Assembly: GCA_001464575.1 (NCBI GenBank)
Contig: LNFE01000058.1
Coordinates: 1 to 37,045, forward strand
Direction: 5' to 3'
Origin: Acidobacteria bacterium Ga0077553
GTDB lineage: Bacteria > Acidobacteriota > Terriglobia > Bryobacterales > Bryobacteraceae
Length of the DNA stretch: 37,045 nucleotides
The notes below the pieces were generated by a model. That model did no database searches. It was not told where the DNA came from and saw nothing but the letters and a program-made list of their open reading frames with translations. The position numbers were made by a program, and so were the translations under genes. Shown one piece after another: positions 31,405 to 37,045 of this stretch; position 1 is the first letter of the stretch; each line of letters opens with the position of its first letter.

Positions 31405-33880
31405 CGCGCCAATTGTCCCCTACTCCGGTGTCGACGACAAGCGGAACGGTGAACTGGCGGACGGATTCCATCTCGCGCTTAACGAGCGTAGTGAGCGTTT
31501 CCACCTCGGCCGGCGGCGCTTCAAATACGAGTTCGTCGTGAACCTGCAGGATCATTCTCGACTCCAGCTTCTGATCCGCCAGCAGCTTCTGAATGCGGAT
31601 CATCGCCAGCTTAATCAGGTCCGCGGCGGAGCCTTGCAACGGCGTGTTGACGGCCGTGCGTTCGGCGAAGGACCGGGCATTGGGGTTCCGGCTGTCCATA
31701 TCCGGGATCGGCCGGCGGCGGCCGAACAGCGTTTCGGCGTAGCCCTTGGCGCGGACCTCGGCGATCGTGGTCTCAATGAACGTCTTGACGCCGGAGTAGC
31801 GGGCGAAATAGGCCTTGATGTACTTGTCGGCCTCGTTCTTGGGGATACCGAGAGCGGAGGCCAGGCCGAACGCCGTTTGACCATAGACGATTCCGAAATT
31901 GACCGCCTTCGCGCCGCGGCGCATCTCCGGCGTGACAAAGGCCGCATTGACGCCGAAGACCTCGGCGGCGGTGCGCGTGTGAATGTCCTCGCCATGCTGG
32001 AAGGCGTCAACGAGCACAGGGTCGCCTGACATGTGGGCGAGCAGGCGGAGTTCAATCTGCGAGTAGTCGGCGACGACTAGCTTCCAGCCGGGCGGCGGGA
32101 TGAACGCGGCGCGGATCTCGCGGCCCAGTTCGGTGCGGACGGGGATGTTTTGCAGGTTTGGGTTCGAACTCGACAAGCGGCCCGTGGCGGCGCCCGTTTG
32201 TTGGAACGTCGTGTGGACGCGGCCGGTTTCGGGGCGAATCAGCGCGGGGAGGGCGTCAACGTACGTGCCCTTCAGCTTCACGAGGCCACGGTATTCAAGC
32301 ACCTGCGCGGCAATGGGATGGGCGAGGCCTTCAAGGACGTCGGCCGCCGTGGAGATCTGTTTCTTGCCGCCCTTGGTGGGCGCGGGCAGGTTCAGATCCT
32401 CAAACAGAATCTTGCCCAACTGCTGGGGCGAGTTAATGTTGAACTCGCGGCCGGCGAGGCCGTGGATCTCCTTGGTGAGCGCCTGAATCGCGATGTCCAT
32501 CTTCGCGGACATCACCGCGAGTTGCTTCGGTTCAATCAGGACGCCGACCCGCTCCATGGCGGCAAGGACGGGCACCAGCGGCAGGTCAATCGACTCGTAG
32601 ATTTCCCGGGCGCCGATCTTGTCGAGCTCGGGGCCGAGCTTTGCGGCGAGACGAAAGGTGAGGTCCGCCCGCTGGTCGGCGCGGGCGCCGGGCTTCTGAT
32701 GCAGGTGGACTTCACAGAGCGAGTCGAAGGCGGCATTGCCGGAATCGGCGGTGAGCAGGAAGGCTTCAAGCAGCAGGTCGCGGGTGAGGTTTCGAGCGGC
32801 GGGGTCCGCGGCATACAGCGCCTTCAGGTCGTGGGCGATCTTCGGAGTGTCTGATTGCAGGAACGCGAGGGAGGCGCAGGTGCGGGCTTGGCCGGGGGAG
32901 CGCGCGACGCCAAGTTGGCCGTCGAACAGGGCAACGCCGACCGGTCCAGGGCCGGCCCAGGCCGGGAGCTCTTCGGCGGAGATCGCGGCGTAATCCTCGG
33001 CGACCTTCTCGGGCTCCGGGGCGAGATCGCGCAGGAAGGAGAAGAATTCCATCTCGCGATAGAAGGCTTCCAAGGCGGGACGGTCGGGTTCGGCCAGGGC
33101 GAGCGAGTCGAGCGTGAGGTCGAGTGGGACTTCGCAGTGAATCGTGGCCAGGCGCTTCGACAGTTCGACCTGTTCCCGATGGGTGGTGAGCGCTTCCCGG
33201 TAAGCCTTCTTCGTGAGATTGGGGCCTTCGGCGAGCAGGTTGTCGAGCGTGCCGTACTGTTCAAGTAAGGCGACGGCGCCCTTGTCGCCGATGCCCGGGG
33301 CGCCGGGGATGTTGTCGACCGCGTCTCCTTTCAAGGCGAGCAGATCGGCGACCTGCTCCGGCCAGACGCCCATAAACTCTTTCACCTTGTCCCGGTCGTA
33401 GAGCGTGTCGTCCTTTGCCGGATTAAGCATGGAGACGCCGGAGCCGACGAGTTGGAGCATGTCCTTATCGGAAGACACAATGACGACCTCAAGGCCGGCC
33501 GCTTGCGCGCGTTTGGCCAGGGTGCCGATGACGTCGTCGGCTTCAAAGCTATCGAACTCGAGCACGGGGATGCGGAGCGACTCGAGGAGACGTTTGACGA
33601 GCGGCACCTGCGTCAGCAGATCGGGCGGCGTTTCAGTGCGGTTGGCCTTGTATGCGGCGAACTCCGCTTCGCGGAACGTGGGGCCGAGCGACTCGTATAC
33701 GGCGGCGAGGTACTCCGGCTGATACTTCTCGCGCAGCTTCTTCAACATGTTGTGGAAGATGAATACCGCTTCGGTCGGCACGCCGGCGGAGGTGCGCATG
33801 GGCGGGGCGTTCATCCGCATACGCGCGTAGTAGGCGCGGAAAATGTAGCCGAAAGAGTCGATGAGAAAGAGGCGCGGCAT
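31394..33880 (-). CDS. polA: DNA polymerase I
   Basis: Repair and Okazaki-fragment polymerase, 828 residues. The 5'-3' exonuclease domain (1 to about 285) starts PRLFLIDSFGYIFRAYYA and has FEADDVIG, SSDKDMLQL and DNIPGAPGIGDKGA. The middle exonuclease-like domain (about 290-450) is short and shows none of the Asp-x-Glu proofreading motif (reads GVALFDGQLGVARS), so no proofreading is expected. The polymerase has motif A ADYSQIELRLLAHMSGD, motif B RRGAKAVNFGIVYG and motif C VHDELVFE. GGAGG lies 3 bases upstream of the ATG and TATTCT 7 bases upstream. It heads a seven-gene minus-strand run. Confidence 0.96.
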   Translation of the reverse strand: MPRLFLIDSFGYIFRAYYARMRMNAPPMRTSAGVPTEAVFIFHNMLKKLREKYQPEYLAAVYESLGPTFREAEFAAYKANRTETPPDLLTQVPLVKRLLESLRIPVLEFDSFEADDVIGTLAKRAQAAGLEVVIVSSDKDMLQLVGSGVSMLNPAKDDTLYDRDKVKEFMGVWPEQVADLLALKGDAVDNIPGAPGIGDKGAVALLEQYGTLDNLLAEGPNLTKKAYREALTTHREQVELSKRLATIHCEVPLDLTLDSLALAEPDRPALEAFYREMEFFSFLRDLAPEPEKVAEDYAAISAEELPAWAGPGPVGVALFDGQLGVARSPGQARTCASLAFLQSDTPKIAHDLKALYAADPAARNLTRDLLLEAFLLTADSGNAAFDSLCEVHLHQKPGARADQRADLTFRLAAKLGPELDKIGAREIYESIDLPLVPVLAAMERVGVLIEPKQLAVMSAKMDIAIQALTKEIHGLAGREFNINSPQQLGKILFEDLNLPAPTKGGKKQISTAADVLEGLAHPIAAQVLEYRGLVKLKGTYVDALPALIRPETGRVHTTFQQTGAATGRLSSSNPNLQNIPVRTELGREIRAAFIPPPGWKLVVADYSQIELRLLAHMSGDPVLVDAFQHGEDIHTRTAAEVFGVNAAFVTPEMRRGAKAVNFGIVYGQTAFGLASALGIPKNEADKYIKAYFARYSGVKTFIETTIAEVRAKGYAETLFGRRRPIPDMDSRNPNARSFAERTAVNTPLQGSAADLIKLAMIRIQKLLADQKLESRMILQVHDELVFEAPPAEVETLTTLVKREMESVRQFTVPLVVDTGVGDNWRDAK

Positions 33881-33995
33881 CGCCTCCAGAATACTCTAAT
33901 GTGTCCGGATCGCCTCATGTGTTGCTGGAAAGACACACTTTTGAGCGCCTAACTATTTTACTTTCAATTGATTACCATTTTTGGTATTCTTCGTC
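33881..33995. promoter_or_regulatory. Divergent polA / lpxC promoter region
   Basis: About 115 AT-richer bases between polA and lpxC. On the minus strand TATTCT (33893-33888) lies 7 bases from the polA ATG; on the plus strand TATTCT (33985-33990) lies 5 bases from the lpxC TTG. Both would start transcripts at or beside the start codon. The -35 candidates are weak (TTTCAA, 17 bases ahead of the lpxC box). Confidence 0.45.
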
Positions 33996-34886
33996 TTGCG
34001 CTTCGAAACTACGGTTGCACAGCCGGTATCGGCCCAGGGGGTGGGGCTCCACAGCGGAGTACCCGTGACGATTACGATCCAACCGGCAGCGGTGGGGACT
34101 GGAATTGTCTTCCGACGAACCGACCTTTCGAACTTTGAGCTGCCGGCCAGTTGGCGGCACGTGGCACGGGTTTCTTACGCGACCAGCCTGATGCGGCAGG
34201 GCGTTTTGATCTCGACAACTGAGCACCTGCTGAGCGTTTTGTACTCAATGGGCGTCGACAACGCCTACATCGACATCGACAATCTCGAGGTGCCGATTCT
34301 CGACGGCTCGGGCTTGCCGTTCGTGAAGCTGCTGGAGCAGGCCGGCATTCAAACCTATAAGAAGCGGCGGAAGTATTTGCGCATTGTGAAGCCGGTGACG
34401 GTGGAGCAAGGCAATAAGCGGATCTCGATTTTGCCCGCGGACTCCTTCCTGCTCTCCTGCGACATCTACTTCGATCACCCGTTGGTTGGCCGGCAGTCGA
34501 TGGAGATGGAACTGACGCCCGACCGGTACGCCACGGAGATTGCGGCGGCGCGAACGTTCGGTTTTGAATACGAACTCGACCAGATGCGCAACATGGGGCT
34601 GATCCGCGGGGCGGACCTGACGAACGCCGTCTGTTTTGATCGCGAAAAGGTATTGAATCCCGGCGGATTGCGCTTCCCGGACGAACCTTGCCGCCACAAG
34701 ATTCTGGATCTGATCGGCGATCTCGCACTGATCGGGCGGCCTCTGCTGGGCCATGTCATTGCCGAGCGGGCGGGGCACGCCATGCATGCCGCGTTGGTGG
34801 CGCGGATCATGCAAGACAGTTCGTTGTACGAAACGATTACGTTCGATCAGTTGGCGTCCCGGGTGACGCATGCGTTGGTTGGCTAG
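33996..34886 (+). CDS. lpxC: UDP-3-O-acyl-N-acetylglucosamine deacetylase
   Basis: Zinc amidase making the committed step of lipid A synthesis. 296 residues, family-typical. Early QGVGLHSGVPVTITI is followed by FRRTDL, the zinc-binding STTEHLLSVLYSMGVDNAY, and LEVPILDGSGLPFV. The second site HKILDLIGDLALIG gives the other His and Asp, and GHAMHAAL holds the catalytic His. TTG 33996 places 14 residues before GVGLH as in E. coli LpxC; TTG 33981 would overlap the -10 box. Stop is 3 bases from the next gene. Presence implies a lipopolysaccharide-type outer membrane. Confidence 0.95.
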   Translation: MRFETTVAQPVSAQGVGLHSGVPVTITIQPAAVGTGIVFRRTDLSNFELPASWRHVARVSYATSLMRQGVLISTTEHLLSVLYSMGVDNAYIDIDNLEVPILDGSGLPFVKLLEQAGIQTYKKRRKYLRIVKPVTVEQGNKRISILPADSFLLSCDIYFDHPLVGRQSMEMELTPDRYATEIAAARTFGFEYELDQMRNMGLIRGADLTNAVCFDREKVLNPGGLRFPDEPCRHKILDLIGDLALIGRPLLGHVIAERAGHAMHAALVARIMQDSSLYETITFDQLASRVTHALVG

Positions 34887-34889
34887 TCT

Positions 34890-35399
34890 GTGTTCCGGCA
34901 CATTCCCAACATATTGACGGTCTTGCGGCTGATCGGAACTGCGCCCGTGGTGTGGCTCATTCTGGAGCGGGAATTTCATTGGGCCCTGCTGGTGTCGTTT
35001 CTGATCGCGGTGACGGATAGCATCGACGGCTGGATGGCCCGGAAATGGAAGCTGGAGTCGCCGTTTGGCGCGATTATGGATCCGATCGCGGACAAGCTTC
35101 TGGTGGGCAGCGGATTTGTTGCGCTTTGGTATGTGAGTGCCATGCCACTTTGGCTGGTCGCGATGGCTCTGGGCCGGGATCTGGGAATCGTCCTGGCTGC
35201 CGTAGTGCTGCATCGCTGGAAAGGGGTCCGGGAATTTCCACCTTCGCGCTTAGGAAAGGCAAACACCTTTATTCTTATGTGTACCGTAGCTGCGGTATTC
35301 CTGAACTTTTACCCCAACGTTTTCTTTGGGATGAGCGCCGCGATGATTGTATTGAGCGGCGCGCGCTACGCTTATCTTGGAATTCAGGCCGCAAAATGA
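34890..35399 (+). CDS. pgsA: CDP-alcohol phosphatidyltransferase, PgsA-like
   Basis: Inner-membrane enzyme, 169 residues, about five membrane helices. The CDP-alcohol motif is complete: Asp43, Asp46-Gly47, Ala50-Arg51, Gly60, Asp64, Asp68 (TDSIDGWMARKWKLESPFG, then AIMDPIADK). NILTVLRLIGTAPVVWLI is the usual N-terminus of phosphatidylglycerophosphate synthase, and the following helix has RDLGIVLAAVV. Cardiolipin synthase of the same fold is the alternative. GTG start 3 bases after lpxC, so the two are co-transcribed; both act in envelope lipid synthesis. Confidence 0.9.
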   Translation: MFRHIPNILTVLRLIGTAPVVWLILEREFHWALLVSFLIAVTDSIDGWMARKWKLESPFGAIMDPIADKLLVGSGFVALWYVSAMPLWLVAMALGRDLGIVLAAVVLHRWKGVREFPPSRLGKANTFILMCTVAAVFLNFYPNVFFGMSAAMIVLSGARYAYLGIQAAK

Positions 35400-35400
35400 A

Positions 35401-35429
35401 TTGACGAGTGCCCACCCTGGAGCTAGGCT
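35401..35429 (+). promoter_or_regulatory. Possible promoter upstream of the PH-like gene
   Basis: TTGACG (35401-35406) and TAGGCT (35424-35429) are 17 bases apart. A second box TATAAC at 35429-35434 overlaps. Expected transcript start about 35436, 16 bases before the ATG, which leaves room for the AGGT seen in between. The -35 is good, the -10 moderate. Confidence 0.45.
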
Positions 35430-35451
35430 ATAACTAGGTAGGTCTCCCGCT

Positions 35452-36009
35452 ATGCGCTACACGCCGTCAAAGCAGTATTTGTGGGCCGGTCTTGTCGCTG
35501 CCGGTCTGGCGGTGATCTCTACGGTTTTTGCCACGGAGTGGACAATCGCTCTAGTGGCCTCGGTTCTCTTTTTGATCAGCGCGATTGCGGTTCTTTTGCT
35601 GGCGTTTCGGCCCGCAATTGAGATCCAAGAGCAAATGCTGGTAGTGGGCGAGCGGTCGATCCCGTGGACCGAAGTGGCGCGGGTGGATCGAACGGGATGG
35701 ATCTCCCCCCTGATCGTGAATATCACGTTGGTGGACGAAGAGAAACTCCTGATCGTTTTCCCGGGCGACCTAGACGCATCGAACTCGCTGCTGCGCCACC
35801 TGCGGCGTAACTCCCGCGAGGCTTTAATCGACGGTATCCCGCATCGCCAGTTCTGGGGCGAAGCGTTGCCGCCTGTAGACGCGCCCAAGCAGTTGACGGC
35901 GCCAAAAGTGCAGCTTCTTCGTTGCGAGGATGAGGCCGAGGTCGAGCGGCTGTACCAGCTTCTCAAAACCGTCGGTCATCTCGACACCCGTCAGCAGGAC
36001 GAGAAGTAG
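35452..36009 (+). CDS. Membrane protein with bacterial PH-like domain
   Basis: 185 residues. Two membrane helices (about 10-27, AGLVAAGLAVISTVF, and 30-51, IALVASVLFLISAIAVLLLAF) are followed by IEIQEQMLVVGERSIPWTEVARVDRTG and strand-rich sequence, the usual layout of small bacterial PH-domain membrane proteins. The last third (about 120-185) is charged and helical with no clear match. No enzyme motif. It sits between pgsA and the DUF218 gene, whose start follows by 3 bases, so it is probably an envelope accessory factor. Function unknown. Confidence 0.7.
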   Translation: MRYTPSKQYLWAGLVAAGLAVISTVFATEWTIALVASVLFLISAIAVLLLAFRPAIEIQEQMLVVGERSIPWTEVARVDRTGWISPLIVNITLVDEEKLLIVFPGDLDASNSLLRHLRRNSREALIDGIPHRQFWGEALPPVDAPKQLTAPKVQLLRCEDEAEVERLYQLLKTVGHLDTRQQDEK

Positions 36010-36012
36010 GCT

Positions 36013-36603
36013 TTGCTGCGCCGAGCGCGGCGTTGGTTGGCGGTGGCTGCGATCGCGGCCCTGATGGTGGTATTTCACGCCCAATGGCTTCCGGCCTTGG
36101 CGTGGTTTCTGGTGGATTCCGAGGCGCCCCAAAAGGCAGACGCGATTTTCGTCCTGGGTGGAGATCAATTCGGCGAGAGGATCGTCCATGCGGCGGAGCT
36201 CGCGCGGCAGGGGTATGCGTCGAAAGTTTACGTCAGCGGCCCGGCAGGCATCTTTGACTATCACGAGAGCGATTTATCGATCGAGTTCGCCCGCAGACGA
36301 GGATACAGCGACGTGTCTTTTGTTGCCTTCAAGAACGATTGCAAATCCACGCGGGATGAAGCCGAGCGATATATGCCGGAGTTCCGTCGCATGGGCTTCC
36401 AACATGTTCTGGTCGTAACCAGCAATTTTCATACGCGGCGCGCAGGGCGGATTCTGCGGGCGGCCGGAACGGAGCCGCGGATTCATATGATGGCGGCCGC
36501 GGCCCGTGAGTTCCACCCGGACGATTGGTGGCACCGGCGGCAGGACCAGAAGAATCTGTTTATGGAGTGGTCAAAGACGTTCGCCAGTTGGGTAGGGATG
36601 TAG
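36013..36603 (+). CDS. YdcF/ElyC/SanA-type DUF218 protein
   Basis: 196 residues with one N-terminal membrane anchor (LAVVAAI-like helix at about 9-22) and a soluble DUF218 domain, likely on the periplasmic side. Typical stretches are ADAIFVLGGDQFGERIVHAAELARQG, KVYVSGP, the NDCKSTRDEAE motif and VLVVTSNFHTRRA. Relatives act in envelope or cell-wall precursor homeostasis (ElyC, SanA). TTG start at 36013, 3 bases after the PH-like gene; no other in-frame start gives the membrane helix. The ABC gene follows after 4 bases. Confidence 0.85.
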   Translation: MLRRARRWLAVAAIAALMVVFHAQWLPALAWFLVDSEAPQKADAIFVLGGDQFGERIVHAAELARQGYASKVYVSGPAGIFDYHESDLSIEFARRRGYSDVSFVAFKNDCKSTRDEAERYMPEFRRMGFQHVLVVTSNFHTRRAGRILRAAGTEPRIHMMAAAAREFHPDDWWHRRQDQKNLFMEWSKTFASWVGM

Positions 36604-36607
36604 CGCC

Positions 36608-37045
36608 GTGCTAAACGCGATCCGTTTTCTTTGGCCCTACCTGGACCGGCACCGGCGTCAGTTGGTGCTCGGGCTGGCAGCGTTGGTGGGGAACGCGATG
36701 TTCGGCGCCACCCTGCCGCTCATGATCCGCCAGGGCATCGACTCGATCACGGCGGGGGAGCCCTGGAGCGTAACGGTGTGGTCCGCGGTGGCGCTCCTGG
36801 GCCTCGCGCTTACCAAAGGCGTGTTCCAGTACTGGAAGCGCTGGATTTTGATCGGGGTTTCCCGCGACGTGGAGTACGACCTGCGGAATGATGTGCTCGC
36901 GCATCTGGTCGTGGTCAGCCGCAACTTTTACGCCCGCTTCCCCACAGGCGACATTATGGCCCGGTCGACCAACGATCTGAACGCCGTGCGCATGATGGCC
37001 GGCCCCGGCCTGATGTACTGCGGCGAAACGTTGCTCATCTTCGTG
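36608..37045 (+). CDS. ABC exporter, N-terminal membrane domain (cut by window end)
   Basis: The open frame starts at GTG 36608, 4 bases after the DUF218 stop, and runs off the window with 146 codons and no stop. It begins MLNAIRFLWPYLDRHRR and shows the first membrane helices of a type I ABC exporter: QLVLGLAALVGNAMFGATLP, MIRQGIDSI, and then VEYDLRNDVLAHLVVVSRNFYARFPTGDIMARSTNDLNAV, in pieces, the conserved coupling region. This matches MsbA/MdlB-type half-transporters. The ATP-binding domain lies beyond the window. With lpxC close by a lipid or lipid A flippase role is plausible but unproven. Confidence 0.88.
   Translation, partial: MLNAIRFLWPYLDRHRRQLVLGLAALVGNAMFGATLPLMIRQGIDSITAGEPWSVTVWSAVALLGLALTKGVFQYWKRWILIGVSRDVEYDLRNDVLAHLVVVSRNFYARFPTGDIMARSTNDLNAVRMMAGPGLMYCGETLLIFV

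Noticed and set aside
31394-33880. Possibility that polA has a working proofreading domain
   Set aside because: The Asp-x-Glu motif is not found in the middle domain, which is also short; treated as inactive, as in many bacterial PolA proteins.
1-37045. tRNA genes, CRISPR arrays, insertion sequences, prophage or anti-phage genes
   Set aside because: No cloverleaf-like sequence, regularly spaced repeat, transposase, integrase or terminal inverted repeat was seen in the gaps read.

Overview
The window looks like chromosomal DNA of a high-GC Acidobacteriota member, most probably of the Bryobacterales/Solibacterales group. The pointers are a secreted protease ending in a Solibacter-type C-terminal domain (TIGR03437-like), a VWFA-related acidobacterial protein (TIGR03436-like), a DUF1080 protein, and many starts without a clear Shine-Dalgarno sequence. 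This is inference from recognised families; no search was run. No tRNA, rRNA, IS element, phage gene or CRISPR array was seen.

Layout. 1-3.1 kb: a translation operon, 3' end of prs, then rplY, pth, rpsF, rpsR, rplI, closed by a hairpin. 3.1-8.4 kb: an SDR oxidoreductase, an acidic HEAT-repeat protein, a family 4-type glycosyltransferase overlapping an APC amino-acid permease, and a small secreted protein. 8.4-11.6 kb: a reduced Tad/Flp pilus cluster: a CpaB protein fused to a piece of secretin, a tadB broken by a frameshifting deletion, and an intact-looking tadC, with no ATPase, CpaE or pilin. 11.6-17.4 kb, minus strand: modB-modC-ThiE/TenI-like-astacin protease, then an L-2-hydroxyglutarate oxidase. 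The molybdate-type transporter pieces are odd: ModB is short and ModC has lost several catalytic loops. 17.4-20.9 kb: an HSD10-like SDR, rpsO, pnp with a strong terminator, and a 29-residue membrane micro-protein.

20.9-27.3 kb holds a probable catabolic/envelope group: a secreted DUF4185-like propeller protein divergent from a sodium:solute symporter and a sulfatase, then a tandem universal stress protein, a secreted DUF1080 protein and a metal-dependent cyclase/hydrolase. 27.3-33.9 kb is a seven-gene minus-strand run headed by polA: polA, lipoprotein cyclophilin, TAT-type aldo/keto reductase, VWA protein, DUF4287/DUF5655 protein, glycine-zipper protein and a 16-residue-repeat beta protein. 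33.9-37.0 kb, plus strand: lpxC, a CDP-alcohol phosphatidyltransferase (pgsA-like), a PH-like membrane protein, a YdcF/ElyC-type DUF218 protein and the start of an MsbA-type ABC exporter. lpxC indicates a lipid A-bearing outer membrane, and this last block is envelope biogenesis.

The most notable signals are three kinds of gene decay or re-use (Tad cluster, ModBC, a ThiE-like protein without its metal ligands), a recurring -10 box 5-9 bases before start codons suggesting leaderless mRNAs, and two divergent gene pairs whose starts abut or overlap.
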